Numbered from the stretch's first letter, positions 1-11,500 are shown. The stretch is DNA of 61,164 bases from Bacteroidota bacterium (GCA_026391945.1 JAPLDA010000075.1:1-61164), one strand, 5' to 3'. Notes: a model not told the origin generated them from the letters alone. Numbers and translations: made by a program.

Positions 1-2666
1 ACATCTTTCAACTTCACAATCCAGTTATCGTAGTAACCAGAGACGTGGCCTGTAAAATCACCGCTGTTGGAATTGCTGAAACCGCCCACTACAACACTTC
101 CATCACTTGAACTACAAACAGCAGCACCAAAATCCTGGTTCGAACCGCCCAATGTTTTTTTCCAAATCAACTTTCCGGCAGCATCCGTTTTCATAATCCA
201 CATATCACCATTGCCGTGCAAGCCATAGGCTGCATCATTACCACCTGTTGAATAAGCTGTTTCACCGGCTGCCACAAACCCACCGTCAGGCATGCTGCGC
301 AATGAATGAAGTTCGCCGTTTCCGTATTTTTTATGCCACACAAAATTTCCGTTGTCATCCAGTTTCTGAATCCAATAACAATCCATATAGTTAATTTCGA
401 AACCGGCCAGGTCACCATCTGTTGAACCGGAGGTGGCACCAACAATAAATCCGCCTCCCGGCAAACTTTCAATGGATGAAACTCTGTCATATGACGATCC
501 TCCATAAATTTTTGTCCATTGTGTATTTCCTGAAGCATCCAGTTTAATAATAATTTCATCCGAATAGCCTCCATGATTTCCGGTACCGATTCCGTCGGAT
601 GAACCTGTATTTCCGGCAACTATATATCCCCCGTCAGGAGTCACATCAACAGCCACTCCTTCGTCGCGACCGCTGCCTGCAAAAGTTCTTTCCCATTCCA
701 TGTTCCCCGCTGAGTCAGTTTTAATCACCCAAATATCAATGGTAGCAAGGTTGTCGGAAAACACGCCTGACTTGAAACCGGCCACAATAAAACCATGGTC
801 GGGGCATTGTTTTATTGCCTCGGCTCTTTCATAAAAATTACTCAATCCATAAAGCTGGTACCACAGGATGTTAAATTGCTGATCTACTTTAATAATACCA
901 AGATCACTGATTCCGCCCATATCCCCGGCAAGTATATAATTCCCATCGCTTGTCTGCTGAAGCGCAAAGATTTCTGTCGTCGGAGGCAACTCTAAAGTTC
1001 CAGGCTGTGTATGCAACGCTACGCTGCCATTGGAGTTTAACTTTGCCAGCCAGGAATAGCCACCGGCAATATAACCACCGTCGGTCGTTTGTTGTATGGC
1101 CTGAATCCGTCCCCAGGCATCGGTAGCCCGAAAGGGAGTCTTCCACTCCACTCCATTTGTAATTCCATTACCGAGATAAGAAACGGTTACGGCCGGTGGA
1201 GACGATGAACATCCTGTATTTCCATCCACTACAACGGAATAGTTTCCTGATGCAGTTGCAACGATGGATTGCGCAGATGAACCATTACTCCACAAATAAG
1301 ATGAACTGGCGGGAGCTGTGAGCGTTACCGTACCGCCGTTACAAAAAGAAAGTGGTCCCGAAGCACTGATTGTACCGGTACTCAATGAATGTATCTCAAT
1401 ATAACCAGCTGAATAACTTTTATAAAACGGATCGGTGGATGCGATTCTGATTGTATAATGCGGGCTTGCCAGAAGGCCCTGCGGAATGGTCACACTCACA
1501 CTGCCCGAGGTTGTGGATGAAACAGAACCGATTACTGTCGAGGGGCCCATGCACCCGGAACTGTCACTCAATTCAATGGAAAAAATATTACCATTGTTGA
1601 ATCCCGAAGCAGTATAAGGAATGTCAAACGTATTGCCCGGGCAAAACGGAGATGAAAAAACAAGGCTGCCTAAATTAAAATCAGTATTGCATTTCCATAC
1701 AGCATCGGTTGATGAACCGGTGGCGACAACAATTGAATTACCAGTTGTAAAAGCAGCCATGCTATTAATCTCATTACTCGGACGAGAGTAAATATAGGTA
1801 TCCACTTCCTTCCATGAATCAGTTCCTAAATCGTATTTATAAATTACGTGGGTAGTGAGTGGTCCACCTGCACAAGTACTCAAAACAACACACCCATTTC
1901 CTGTCTGGCCACCGATCAAATAGGCTTCATTATTAATCACAAGAATTTTAGCAGAAGAGATACCCATATTACAGTGATACCATTCATTTTTTTCAACCCA
2001 GGAATTGGTGCCTGTAGTAAATTCAAATAATCTGTTATGACTATTCACTGTGTTTTCTGTACCACCTAAAATATAAACCTTTCCGAACAATGAAAATGAA
2101 GCTGCATGCCATCTACCCATACCTGCAGGCAATGATGATTTTTGATTCCAGCTATCATTACCGGGATCATATTCCCACATATCTGCCAGGCCGGAACCCG
2201 TTCCTACATATCCTTTCCCATTACAAGACTCTCCAATGGCTGCTACTCTTGCAGTTCCCGGGAAGGATTGTTTCTGAGTCCATGTATTGATATCCGGGTC
2301 GTATTCAAAAAAACTTACTGCATTAACACCATAGCTGGTTTGACCAATTCCGGCATATCCCTTTCCGTAAATCGAAAAACCTACACCATAGGCAAGTCCG
2401 CTCATGGGCAAGGGTGCCTTCGCAATCCAGGTATCAGAAACCGGGTCGTATTCATAAAAGGTATTGTAATAGGTACTACCGTCTTTACCTCCGCCGGCAA
2501 AGCATCGGCTGCCTACCTGGAAACAGAACATGCCTTCACGTGCGCCATCCGGGAAATTATTCAGTTGAGTCCAACTACCATCGGCAAAACTATGATTGAT
2601 CGGTGCAATCATTGCACAAACAACCATGAGAACCTTCCTGAGCAATGCGTGTGTAAATGTTTTCAT
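1..2666 (-). CDS. Secreted Kelch plus beta-propeller-repeat protein, C-terminus beyond the left edge
   Basis: The frame is open from the ATG at 2666 to the window edge (888 codons, no stop), so this is the N-terminal part of a longer gene. The first ~28 residues look like a signal peptide (basic start, hydrophobic MVVCAMIAP, small residues before ADG). Residues ~30-320 hold Kelch-like blades with recurring YDP..DTW motifs. Residues ~340-425 are a beta-sandwich found in Bacteroidota surface proteins, and ~430-500 an Ig-like unit with YLWSNG. From ~505 on there are about seven repeats around DGGYIVAG, which suggest a second propeller. It is probably a T9SS cargo, but the diagnostic C-terminal sorting domain lies outside the window. 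The function is unknown; surface adhesion or binding is only an inference. Confidence 0.85.
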   Translation of the reverse strand, partial: MKTFTHALLRKVLMVVCAMIAPINHSFADGSWTQLNNFPDGAREGMFCFQVGSRCFAGGGKDGSTYYNTFYEYDPVSDTWIAKAPLPMSGLAYGVGFSIYGKGYAGIGQTSYGVNAVSFFEYDPDINTWTQKQSFPGTARVAAIGESCNGKGYVGTGSGLADMWEYDPGNDSWNQKSSLPAGMGRWHAASFSLFGKVYILGGTENTVNSHNRLFEFTTGTNSWVEKNEWYHCNMGISSAKILVINNEAYLIGGQTGNGCVVLSTCAGGPLTTHVIYKYDLGTDSWKEVDTYIYSRPSNEINSMAAFTTGNSIVVATGSSTDAVWKCNTDFNLGSLVFSSPFCPGNTFDIPYTASGFNNGNIFSIELSDSSGCMGPSTVIGSVSSTTSGSVSVTIPQGLLASPHYTIRIASTDPFYKSYSAGYIEIHSLSTGTISASGPLSFCNGGTVTLTAPASSSYLWSNGSSAQSIVATASGNYSVVVDGNTGCSSSPPAVTVSYLGNGITNGVEWKTPFRATDAWGRIQAIQQTTDGGYIAGGYSWLAKLNSNGSVALHTQPGTLELPPTTEIFALQQTSDGNYILAGDMGGISDLGIIKVDQQFNILWYQLYGLSNFYERAEAIKQCPDHGFIVAGFKSGVFSDNLATIDIWVIKTDSAGNMEWERTFAGSGRDEGVAVDVTPDGGYIVAGNTGSSDGIGTGNHGGYSDEIIIKLDASGNTQWTKIYGGSSYDRVSSIESLPGGGFIVGATSGSTDGDLAGFEINYMDCYWIQKLDDNGNFVWHKKYGNGELHSLRSMPDGGFVAAGETAYSTGGNDAAYGLHGNGDMWIMKTDAAGKLIWKKTLGGSNQDFGAAVCSSSDGSVVVGGFSNSNSGDFTGHVSGYYDNWIVKLKD

Positions 2667-3085
2667 ATAGCGTATATATATATATCAATTATATTTAAAA
2701 CAATATGGATCAAAACATATTCAGGAAGCGTCGGATGCGACACGATTCCCGAAGCATCCCCATCATCAATACAATCGCCACATTCAGAGTGACACACGCC
2801 CGCATTCACACACGAATACAAATACCATCCAGGATGGCCTGTGTTATATATGATCATCCGAAAATAAAAAATTTCTCTTATTTGGGCAACAGATATATAT
2901 CAGTAAGAAAAATACGAAAACACATTTTCACGATCATCCGACAACCTGAAAACTTGCCAATTCCTGCCCCGGGTTTATGATGAGCAACGGGGAATTTGAA
3001 TCGGCGCTGGGGACAACACAGGATGATTCCTGGAATAATGGGCTTCTTATCAACAACCCGATGTTCTAAAAATAATCCGCACCAT
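2667..3085. other. Intergenic region without a recognisable gene
   Basis: These ~420 bases separate the divergent Kelch gene and divIC-like gene. The first 40 bases are AT-rich with a TATATATATAT run just upstream of the Kelch ATG, where its promoter should lie. Short open frames exist on both strands but have low-complexity, non-homologous-looking translations. I see no tRNA, no terminator and no repeat shared with the rest of the window. Confidence 0.5.
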
Positions 3086-3118
3086 TTTCTTTATTTCAGT
3101 TTATCCGCCTTACATTTG
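3086..3118 (+). promoter_or_regulatory. Bacteroidota-type promoter of the divIC-like gene
   Basis: A TACATTTG box (3111-3118) matches the -7 consensus TAnnTTTG. A TTTC at 3086-3089 stands in for the -33 TTTG with a 21-base spacer. The ATG follows only five bases after the box, so the transcript would have almost no leader. Confidence 0.55.
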
Positions 3119-3123
3119 ACCAA

Positions 3124-3453
3124 ATGAAGAACCATTTTTTCAATACGATTCCTGAGCCATACCGGAAACTGATCCGGAACAAATACTTCATCACTTTTTT
3201 TTCTTTCCTCATCTGGATGTCATTTTTCGACCGGAACGATTTCATCACACAGCATACCTACCGGCATAAACTCCACGAACTTCAGAAAGAAAGAGATTAC
3301 TACATGAAGGAAGTGGTGACGAACAAAGCCGAAGTGAACGACCTGCTCACGAATCCGAAAAGCCTGGAAAAATTAGCCCGGGAAAAATACCGGATGAAAC
3401 GGGACAATGAGGATGTTTTTGTTATTGTGCAGGAACCGGCGAAGGAAAAATAA
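3124..3453 (+). CDS. Septum formation initiator (DivIC/FtsB family)
   Basis: This 109-residue single-pass membrane protein has a short basic cytoplasmic start, one transmembrane helix at ~19-36 (NKYFITFFSFLIWMSFF) and a periplasmic coiled coil at ~45-80 (HELQKERDYYMKEV). The family's closing block follows (LEKLAREKYRMKR, acidic tail). DivIC/FtsB proteins join FtsL and FtsQ in the divisome and help to activate septal peptidoglycan synthesis. Length and topology are normal for the family. It stands alone, convergent with the mutase gene, 34 bases away. Which family name applies cannot be decided from sequence alone. Confidence 0.88.
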   Translation: MKNHFFNTIPEPYRKLIRNKYFITFFSFLIWMSFFDRNDFITQHTYRHKLHELQKERDYYMKEVVTNKAEVNDLLTNPKSLEKLAREKYRMKRDNEDVFVIVQEPAKEK

Positions 3454-3487
3454 TCCAAAAAATCTTTATGGTCTTCTCATTGAAGTA

Positions 3488-5041
3488 CTACCTGTACTCC
3501 CCGAACACCTTTCTCATCACATCGGAAATCTCCCCGAGCGTAGCGTAGTTTTCCACTGCATCAATGATGCATGGCATGAGGTTACCGGCGCTGCGTGCGG
3601 TTGATTCCAGTTTTGAAAGAGACGAATTCACGTTTAGCGGATCACGGCCGGCTTTCAGTTTGATCAGTTTATCAACCTGCGTTTGCCTGATGGAATCGTT
3701 GACGGTAAAATATTTATCAAAAGGTTTTTCTTCCATCACAAACTTATTCAGCCCGACGATGATGCGTTCATTCTTTTCGATGGATTGCTGGTAATCATAA
3801 GAGGCACGTGCGATTTCATTCTGCATATAACCCGACTCGATGGCATTCACGGCTCCGCCCATGGCATCAATCCGTTCGATATATTCCCATGCTTTCGCTT
3901 CGAGTTCATCGGTGAGCGTTTCCACGAAATACGATCCCGCCAGCGGATCCACGGTATCCGTTACGCCGCTTTCATGTGCAATGACCTGTTGCGTGCGCAA
4001 CGCGATTCGCGCAGCATCTTCAGTAGGCAAGCTGAGTGCTTCATCAAATCCATTCGTATGGAGAGATTGTGTTCCGCCAAGAACGGCCGACAATGCCTGC
4101 AGCGTCACACGGGGAATGTTGTTCAGGGGTTGCTGCGCCGTCAGCGTTGATCCGCCCGTTTGTGTATGAAACCGCAGCATCATGGCGCGGGGATCTTTTG
4201 CCCCGAGATCTTTCATGATCTTCGCCCACATTCTCCGTGCAGCGCGGAACTTCGCCGCTTCCTGGAATAAATTATTATGAGCATTGAAGAAAAAAGACAA
4301 CCGCTTTCCGAATACATCAATATCGAGACCTTTGTCGATGGCAGCTTTTACATACGCTTTGCCGTTTGATAACGTAAAAGCAAGTTCCTGGACGGCCGTC
4401 GATCCAGCCTCACGGATGTGGTACCCGGAAATAGAAATCGTATTCCATTTCGGAATTTCCTTTGCGCAATATTCAAAGATGTCGGTGATGATCCGCATCG
4501 AAGGTTTTGGCGGATAGATGTAGGTTCCGCGTGCAGCATATTCCTTGAGCAAATCATTCTGGATGGTGCCGGAAATTTTTTTTAGATCGGCGCCTTGTTT
4601 TTTCGCGAGCGCAATATAAAAAGCAAGCAGTATGGATGCCGTTGAATTGATGGTCATGGACGTGGTGATATTTTCCAGTTTGATTCCATCAAACAATACT
4701 TCGACATCCTGAAGCGAATCAATGGCAACACCGGCTTTTCCCACTTCTCCTTCCGCCAGCGGATGATCGGAATCGTACCCGATTTGCGTAGGCAGATCAA
4801 AGGCAACCGACAAACCTGTTTGTCCCTGGTTCATCAGGTAATGATACCGCTTGTTCGATTCTTCAGCCGTTGAAAATCCAGCGTACTGACGCATCGTCCA
4901 CAATTTATCCCTGTACATGCCGGGCTGCACTCCGCGTGTAAACGGAAACTCACCGGGCATTTCATTCAATGGTGGATGAGCAGTATATACCTGTTTGATT
5001 TCAATACCGCTCTCGGTGCATATTTTTTTTTCGTCAGACAT
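3488..5041 (-). CDS. Methylmalonyl-CoA mutase family, catalytic (large) chain
   Basis: The 517-residue protein matches the TIM-barrel catalytic part of B12-dependent acyl-CoA mutases ([47 protein letters not shown]). It has no C-terminal cobalamin-binding domain, so a separate small chain is required and is not in this window. The Tyr of GMYRDK, the Arg of ARGTYIYPP and the His of SGYH line up with the Tyr89, Arg207 and His244 of classical methylmalonyl-CoA mutase. This favours methylmalonyl-CoA over isobutyryl-CoA as substrate. The ATG at 5041 was chosen because it gives the usual family length; an ATG at 5086 and a TTG at 5092 are in frame upstream. It follows the small membrane-protein gene by 59 bases, probably in one operon. 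Confidence 0.88.
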   Translation of the reverse strand: MSDEKKICTESGIEIKQVYTAHPPLNEMPGEFPFTRGVQPGMYRDKLWTMRQYAGFSTAEESNKRYHYLMNQGQTGLSVAFDLPTQIGYDSDHPLAEGEVGKAGVAIDSLQDVEVLFDGIKLENITTSMTINSTASILLAFYIALAKKQGADLKKISGTIQNDLLKEYAARGTYIYPPKPSMRIITDIFEYCAKEIPKWNTISISGYHIREAGSTAVQELAFTLSNGKAYVKAAIDKGLDIDVFGKRLSFFFNAHNNLFQEAAKFRAARRMWAKIMKDLGAKDPRAMMLRFHTQTGGSTLTAQQPLNNIPRVTLQALSAVLGGTQSLHTNGFDEALSLPTEDAARIALRTQQVIAHESGVTDTVDPLAGSYFVETLTDELEAKAWEYIERIDAMGGAVNAIESGYMQNEIARASYDYQQSIEKNERIIVGLNKFVMEEKPFDKYFTVNDSIRQTQVDKLIKLKAGRDPLNVNSSLSKLESTARSAGNLMPCIIDAVENYATLGEISDVMRKVFGEYR

Positions 5042-5100
5042 CTCCTGTAGATTTGAAAATTCAGAATGAAATTTGCCCGCCGGCATTTTCAAAAAATAAT

Positions 5101-5634
5101 TTATCCAAGCAATTGTTTTACTTCCCGTTTCAAAACGTCGATGGCCATTTGCGAAGGAATGCTTTCTTCTTTCATCACCAGTTCAAAGATGGACGAACTC
5201 AACTGGATTCCGTTTGCATTTTGTCCGGCTGTTTCATACGCGCTGTTGATGAGGCGAAGCGTATCTTCTTTCGAATTTTTAACCGCTTCCCAGGCGGCGG
5301 AAGAAATGTAGATCTGCTGGGAAAGGTTGTGTTCAAATTCAGCGCGGATGGTGGCGAGCAGATCTGCATGCAGCTGCGATGCAGAAACCCCGGCCCGGTG
5401 TGTCCTCACCAGCAAACTGTTCGGAGAAATCCGTTCAAGGAAAAGAACGAGCCGTTCGTACGCTTGTAGTTTCAGCGGGAGAGATTCCTTTTGCATCGAA
5501 CGTTTTGCTTCGATCAGCCGTGCCTGGTGATCACGGTCAAGAAAACGTTTCACCACCAGGAGCATCGCTCCCGACACCAGCAAGGCAGGCACAAAATAAA
5601 GCAAGGCATCGGTCCAGTCTTTTGAATTTTCCAT
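5101..5634 (-). CDS. Conserved Bacteroidota membrane-anchored protein
   Basis: The 177-residue protein has one N-terminal transmembrane helix (~residues 9-27, [18 protein letters not shown]), then a charged helical linker and a largely helical cytoplasmic domain. There are no catalytic motifs I recognise. The pairing with a methylmalonyl-CoA mutase chain downstream on the same strand is one I associate with Bacteroidota genomes, so a link to that enzyme or simple co-transcription is possible. The function is unknown; the family may be one of the recently numbered DUFs. Confidence 0.7.
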   Translation of the reverse strand: MENSKDWTDALLYFVPALLVSGAMLLVVKRFLDRDHQARLIEAKRSMQKESLPLKLQAYERLVLFLERISPNSLLVRTHRAGVSASQLHADLLATIRAEFEHNLSQQIYISSAAWEAVKNSKEDTLRLINSAYETAGQNANGIQLSSSIFELVMKEESIPSQMAIDVLKREVKQLLG

Positions 5635-5690
5635 ACATTAATTTTTCAGAATCGGGTTTCTAAATATCGGAATTATTTTGAGTTTGATTT

Positions 5691-6293
5691 TTACCGGACG
5701 TTGCTGACCTCAGCCAGGTATTCAACCAGTTTCTCCAACGCTTTTCCGCGATGGCTTATTTTATTTTTTTCTTCCGGGTTCATCTCTGCAAACGTTTTAC
5801 TATTCCCGGTCGGGATGAAAACAGGATCATAGCCAAACCCGCCATCACCGCCAGGTTCCAATGCAATTGTACCTTCCACCACTCCTTCAACATATTTTCT
5901 TTCTTTACCAATGATCAACGCAATAACCGTTTTGAATCTTGCTTCCCGGCCCTGTACTCCTTTCATTTCAATCAAAACCTTTTCTACATTTTCCCGTTCG
6001 TTGCAGTTCGCCCCGGCAAACCGCGCTGAATAAACACCGGGCCTTCCGTTCAAGGCAACAATTTCAAGCCCGGTATCATCGGCAAAACAATTCCATCCGA
6101 ATTTTTCAAAAACATACGTGGCCTTTTGCATGGCATTGCCTTCCAGTGTTGCCGACGTTTCAGGAAGTTCATCTTCGCAGCCAATATCTTCGAGACTGAG
6201 TACCTCGAAACGGCCGCTTAACATCGAACGGATTTCCTTCAACTTATGCCGGTTGTTGGTGGCAAAAACCAGTTTCGTTGTTTCCGTTGACAT
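5691..6293 (-). CDS. rdgB: XTP/dITP pyrophosphatase (RdgB/HAM1 family)
   Basis: The 200-residue protein opens with the family signature KLVFATNNRHKLKEI. It carries the conserved FADDTGLEIVALNGRPGVYSARFAG block and the closing FAEMNPEEKNKISHRGKAL block that binds the base and phosphates. It hydrolyses non-canonical purine triphosphates (XTP, dITP) to monophosphates and keeps them out of DNA. The length is normal. The gene is divergent from gmd; a TATCTTTG box lies 21 bases upstream of the ATG. Confidence 0.95.
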   Translation of the reverse strand: MSTETTKLVFATNNRHKLKEIRSMLSGRFEVLSLEDIGCEDELPETSATLEGNAMQKATYVFEKFGWNCFADDTGLEIVALNGRPGVYSARFAGANCNERENVEKVLIEMKGVQGREARFKTVIALIIGKERKYVEGVVEGTIALEPGGDGGFGYDPVFIPTGNSKTFAEMNPEEKNKISHRGKALEKLVEYLAEVSNVR

Positions 6294-6314
6294 CCCTTTT
6301 CATGTTTAATGCGG

Positions 6315-6322
6315 CAAAGATA
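6315..6322 (-). promoter_or_regulatory. Predicted -7 box of rdgB
   Basis: On the minus strand this reads TATCTTTG, a perfect match to the Bacteroidota -7 consensus TAnnTTTG, leaving a leader of about 20 bases before the rdgB ATG at 6293. No clear TTTG is visible at the -33 position. Confidence 0.5.
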
Positions 6323-6375
6323 AAAGGATGTTTCAGCATCGACAGCCCTGAAAAAATTTCTTCTGAATTAATTTG

Positions 6376-6383
6376 TACTTTTG
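6376..6383 (+). promoter_or_regulatory. Predicted -7 box of gmd
   Basis: TACTTTTG matches TAnnTTTG and lies 25 bases before the gmd ATG at 6409. The -33 element is weak (TTTC near 6357). This would be the first promoter of the polysaccharide locus. Confidence 0.45.
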
Positions 6384-6408
6384 GATTTTAAAATCATTTC
6401 ATTACACT

Positions 6409-7521
6409 ATGAAAGTTGCTCTCATCACCGGTATCACCGGGCAGGATGGCGCTTACCTCGCCGAGTTCCTGTTGAAAAAGGGATATGCCGTCCACGGCAT
6501 CAAACGGAGAAGTTCTTTGTTCAACACCGACCGTGTGGATCATCTTTACCGCGATCCGCATGAATCGAACGTAAAGTTCACCATGCATTACGGTGATCTG
6601 ACTGATTCCGCGAACATCATCCGGATCATCCAGGAAGTTCAGCCCGATGAAATTTACAACCTCGGCGCCATGAGCCATGTGAAAGTCAGTTTTGAAACTC
6701 CGGAATACACGGCCAACACCGATGCCACCGGCACGCTTCGCATTCTCGAAGCTGTTCGTTTGCTCGGGCTTGTGAAAAAAACAAAAATCTACCAGGCTTC
6801 TTCTTCCGAACTGTACGGACTCGTGCAGGAAGTTCCGCAGTCGGAAAAAACGCCGTTCTACCCGCGTTCTCCTTATGCCGTTGCCAAGTTATATGCTTAC
6901 TGGATCACGGTGAATTACCGGGAAGCATACGACATGTTTGCCGTAAACGGAATTTTATTCAACCATGAATCACCGCTGAGAGGCGAAACATTTGTGTCGA
7001 GGAAAATCACACGTGGCGTGGCACGCATTGTCATGGGATTACAGGATCAGTTGTTCCTCGGAAACCTCGATGCCAAGCGCGATTGGGGACATGCGAAAGA
7101 TTACATCGAAGCGATGTGGCTCATGCTTCAGCAGGATAAGCCGGAAGATTTTGTGATCGCCACCGGAAAAACAACACCGGTGCGTGACTTCCTGAGAATG
7201 GCTTTTGAAGAAGTGGGTGTTGAACTTGAATTCAAAGGGAAAGGTGTGGATGAAAAAGCCTTCGTCAAATCGTGCAGCAATCCGAATTACCAGTTGCCGT
7301 CAGGAAAAAATGTGATGAGCGTAGACTCGAGGTATTTCCGTCCGACGGAAGTGGAACTGCTCATCGGTGATGCCACGAAAGCAAACACTGTGTTGGGATG
7401 GAAGCCGAAGTACGATGTGAAATCGCTCGTGAAAGAAATGATGGAAGCGGATATCGATTTATTCAAACGCGATAAATATCTCAAAGAAGGAGGACATAAA
7501 GTTTTCAATTACCACGAATAA
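6409..7521 (+). CDS. gmd: GDP-mannose 4,6-dehydratase
   Basis: The 370-residue extended short-chain dehydrogenase has a [12 protein letters not shown] nucleotide-binding loop at residues 7-18, the [15 protein letters not shown] substrate block, ASSSELYG and the YAVAK catalytic Tyr-Lys pair. [16 protein letters not shown] is characteristic of Gmd. It converts GDP-D-mannose to GDP-4-keto-6-deoxymannose. The start was moved to the ATG at 6409 because the upstream in-frame codons (from 6373) lie over the promoter and precede the conserved MKVALITG. The following gene, fcl, completes GDP-L-fucose synthesis. Confidence 0.96.
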   Translation: MKVALITGITGQDGAYLAEFLLKKGYAVHGIKRRSSLFNTDRVDHLYRDPHESNVKFTMHYGDLTDSANIIRIIQEVQPDEIYNLGAMSHVKVSFETPEYTANTDATGTLRILEAVRLLGLVKKTKIYQASSSELYGLVQEVPQSEKTPFYPRSPYAVAKLYAYWITVNYREAYDMFAVNGILFNHESPLRGETFVSRKITRGVARIVMGLQDQLFLGNLDAKRDWGHAKDYIEAMWLMLQQDKPEDFVIATGKTTPVRDFLRMAFEEVGVELEFKGKGVDEKAFVKSCSNPNYQLPSGKNVMSVDSRYFRPTEVELLIGDATKANTVLGWKPKYDVKSLVKEMMEADIDLFKRDKYLKEGGHKVFNYHE

Positions 7522-7547
7522 AACACGGGATATTTCTCTTTCATTTA

Positions 7548-8483
7548 ATGAATAAAGATTCAAAAATATTTGTCGCCGGCCATCGAGGAATGGTTGGCTC
7601 TGCGATTGCCAGAAAACTGGAGCAAAACGGGTACAACAACCTGTTGCTGCGCAAATCATCCGAACTCGATTTAAGAAACCAGCAGTCTGTTGAAGATTTT
7701 TTCGCTGCCGAAAAACCTGAATTTGTTTTCCTCGCCGCAGCCAAAGTCGGCGGCATCAATGCAAACAACATGTACAGGGCAGAATTTTTATACGACAACC
7801 TCGCCATCGAGATGAATGTCATCCACAGCGCTTACAGGAATCACGTTCAGAAACTTTTGTTCCTTGGCTCATCCTGCATCTATCCGAAGTTTGCACCTCA
7901 GCCCCTGAAAGAGGAATCGTTGCTGTCGGGGTTTCTCGAAAGCACCAATGAACCGTATGCCATTGCAAAAATTGCCGGCATCAAGTTGTGTGAATCATAC
8001 CGCCGCCAGTACCAATGCAATTTTATTTCCGCCATGCCGACTAATTTGTATGGCCCGAACGACAACTACGACCTGGAAAATTCCCATGTACTGCCGGCGC
8101 TGATCCGGAAATTTCATGAAGCAAAAATCAGCGGGAAAAAAGAAGTGGAAGTCTGGGGCAGCGGGAAGCCGTTGCGGGAATTTTTACATGTGGACGATTT
8201 GGCGGAAGCCTGTTTTTTTCTGATGCAGCATTACAACGATGAATGTTTTGTCAATGTCGGTTACGGAAGTGATCTAAGCATCCGGGAACTTGCTGAAATC
8301 GTGAAAGACGTGACAGGCTTCGATGGAAAAATTATTTTCAACATCAGTCGTCCCGATGGCACTCCGAAAAAACTGATGGATTCATCCCGCATACTTGGTT
8401 TGGGATGGAAACCGCAGACCGGTTTAAGAGAGGGAATCACCTCCACGTATCAATTTTTCCTGAAGGAAATGAGCATGGTTTAG
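7548..8483 (+). CDS. fcl: GDP-L-fucose synthase
   Basis: The 311-residue epimerase/reductase carries GHRGMVGSA at its N-terminus, [24 protein letters not shown] with the catalytic Tyr and Lys, and [13 protein letters not shown]. All are typical of GDP-4-keto-6-deoxymannose 3,5-epimerase-4-reductase. It uses NADPH to make GDP-L-fucose from the Gmd product. It lies 26 bases after gmd, clearly in the same transcription unit. The length is normal. Confidence 0.95.
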   Translation: MNKDSKIFVAGHRGMVGSAIARKLEQNGYNNLLLRKSSELDLRNQQSVEDFFAAEKPEFVFLAAAKVGGINANNMYRAEFLYDNLAIEMNVIHSAYRNHVQKLLFLGSSCIYPKFAPQPLKEESLLSGFLESTNEPYAIAKIAGIKLCESYRRQYQCNFISAMPTNLYGPNDNYDLENSHVLPALIRKFHEAKISGKKEVEVWGSGKPLREFLHVDDLAEACFFLMQHYNDECFVNVGYGSDLSIRELAEIVKDVTGFDGKIIFNISRPDGTPKKLMDSSRILGLGWKPQTGLREGITSTYQFFLKEMSMV

Positions 8484-8560
8484 TTCAAAACTTTTCCGGC
8501 ATGCAATCGTATGATGTTAAGCGAATCATGTAATATTACAGCTTAACTCAAACACCACGC

Positions 8561-11500
8561 ATGAAGAAAATTATTCCTGCCATATTTTTATTTCTGTTCA
8601 TCGATCATGTTGCTTCTGGACAATGCCCGGTTGCCGGGTTCACCACTTCCGGTTCAACATGTGCAGGCCAGCCGATCAATCTTGCCAACACCAGTTCCGG
8701 GAGCGGACCGATGAGTTACTCCTGGGATTTCTGCATCGGTGACTTCAATACGTTGCCTACTGCAGCCGATGAACCATTGAGTTCAGGCGGACCGACTTCG
8801 ATGAATGTGGTGTTCGACGGAACTGACTGGTACGGATTTGCTTTGGATATCAACACGCACATCCTGCGGTTCGACTTCGGATCATCGTTAAGCAATCCAC
8901 CGACCGGGCCCACCGACCTTGGTAACCCGGGCGGGTTAATCGTCGGCGGAACTTTGTTCAATAAAATATCTTTCCTGCAACAGGCTGGAAACTGGTACGG
9001 AGTATTTGGTGTGAACAAAGGATACCAGATTATCACTCTTGATTTTGGAAGTTCACTGGCCAATGCTACTCCGACGCCTTCCAGTTTTACCGATCCTGCC
9101 ATTCCTGCTTTTCTTGTTTTCCAGGATCTGAAAATTGACAACGACAGTATTTTCCTGGTGGTCGGCAATGATAATTCCGGGCAAATCCTGATGATCAGTT
9201 ACGGGACAAGCATTCTTAACACGCCGACTGCAACCGCTATTTCTCTTCCCGGGTATTCGAACATGGAAGAAGTTGCGTTGGTAAAAAGCTGCAATCAATG
9301 GATGGGTTACGGAGTCTCGTATTCATCAAACACGCTGGTGAAATTTGATTTCGGGAGTTCGCTGAGTAATGCACCGACCTTAACCGATCTCGGAAACCCG
9401 GGCGGATTTTTTTCGCATCCCTACAGCATCGTTCTCGACAACGACGGCATGCAATGGGTTGCCTTTGTTCAGAATTATGTCGGCTCCATCTATAAAGTGA
9501 ACATGGGAAGTTCCATCATCAATCCTGTTCTCAGTGCATCACCGGTAAGTTTGCCGGGGATAAACGGAATGGGTACTTCCATAACCATGGTAAAAGAAAA
9601 CTCTTCCTATTATTTATTTCCTTCCGGTTACAGCGCCGGAAAGTGGGCGAAGATAAAATATGAAAGTCCGTGCAATGCCGTACCGGCCACGAGTTCCGAT
9701 TCACTTCCGGCCAGCGCCGCCTACTCTTCCGCCGGCACTTATTATTTTTCGCTTTCAGCCACCGATATTGCCGGGAACACCGATCATCATTTCGACAGCG
9801 TAACGATTAACTATGCTCCCGTGTCAAATTTCTCCATCACGAATTCCTGCCTCGGCGACGTGAGTATTTTTATTGATTCATCCACCATCTCCAACCCGGG
9901 AACGATCACTTCGTACCACTGGGATTTTGGTGATGCCTCCACCGACAACAGCCAGAACACTTCCCACACCTATGCAACAGCCGGCACGTACCTGGTTTCT
10001 CTCACCACTACGGCGAACAACGGATGCTCGAATACCAAAACCGTTACGCTGAACATCACGCCGAAACCAGTGGCCTTGTTAAGTGTGCCGCCGTCGTGTT
10101 CGTTAACTCCCATTCAGTTCAGCGATCTTTCTACCATTGCATCAGGAGCCATTACCGGCTGGCATTGGGATTTTGGCAATACACAAACCGATACCATTCA
10201 AAACCCGGTTTATTCCTACCCGACAGGCGGAAGTTACCTGATATCCCTGCTCGTTACTTCCGATGCGGGATGTACGGGTTCGACTACTTTTTTACTCGAC
10301 ATCAGTTTTCGTCCTCATTCCGGTTTTGATGCGACCAATACCTGCGTCGGACAAAGTGTTCAGTTTGTTGACCTCACCACCTCGCCTTCACCGATTCAAA
10401 ATTATTCGTGGGATTTCGGCGACAGTTTTACCGATACCATTGCAAACCCTTCGCATACCTATGCATCCGTGGTTACCACTTATTCCGTCAGCTTTATCGT
10501 GACAGCTTTAAACGGTTGTGTGGATACAACAACCCGTGAAATAAAAATCAACAACATACCATCCGCCAGTTTCAATTATGCTCCGTTGAATGTATGTGAA
10601 GGAAACAACGTGGCGTTTACTGATCTCTCTTCAGTGAGCGGGGATACCATCAGCGGCTGGCTCTGGAATTTCGGTGATGCCACCACCGACACCGTTCAGA
10701 ATCCCGTGCATCAGTATTCAACGCCGGGAAATTATACCGTTACTTTGATCGCTTATTCTCCTACCAGCTGCGGAAACAGCACCACCCAGAACTTAAGTGT
10801 CATCCAGAGCCCGGATGCTGCTTTCGGCTCGGTGAATGTCTGCCTCGATTCTGCGATGCAGTTCATTGATCAATCCACCACGCCTTCCGGAAGCTTTGCT
10901 GCCAGCTGGTTTTGGGACTTCGGCGATGCAACGAATGATACCTTGCAAAACCCTACTCACGTTTTCCAGTCATCGGGTGATCATCTTGTAAAACTCACCG
11001 TGACCAGTAATTTCGGCTGTACCAATACGGATTCTGCCATCGTAACCATTCATCCGAAACCTGCTTCTTCGTTTGTAAACGGAATTCCATGCACCATCAA
11101 CAATGTTCAGTTTAACAATACGACCACCATCGACACTCCTTCCACCATCATCAGTTACCAGTGGAATTTCGGAAACCCTACATCAGGAAGCAACTCATCC
11201 ATACTTGCCAACCCGATTCATTTGTATGATACGACAGGCAATTTCGTAGTGAGCCTGATTACCACTTCTGATTTCGGATGCATGGATACGGCTTTCACCG
11301 TACTCAGTGTTCTCCAGGCATCGCATGCCGATTTTCAATATGCTCCTACCTGCTACGGCGACCTGGTGCATCTTGTAAACCTCTCTTCACCGTTCGGGCT
11401 GGATTCTGCGTGGGCATGGAACTTCGATGACAACACCGGTCTCAACCCGCTTGAAAATCCTTCCCACTTTTACGCGTTTCCGCAGACGTACCATGTAACA

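Noticed and set aside
2142-2792. A 216-codon plus-strand frame
   Set aside because: It is antisense to the well-supported Kelch gene, with composition typical of a mirrored frame.
2705-2980. A 91-codon plus-strand frame in the first intergenic gap
   Set aside because: Low-complexity, His/Ile/Arg-rich translation with no family features, and no promoter or ribosome site.
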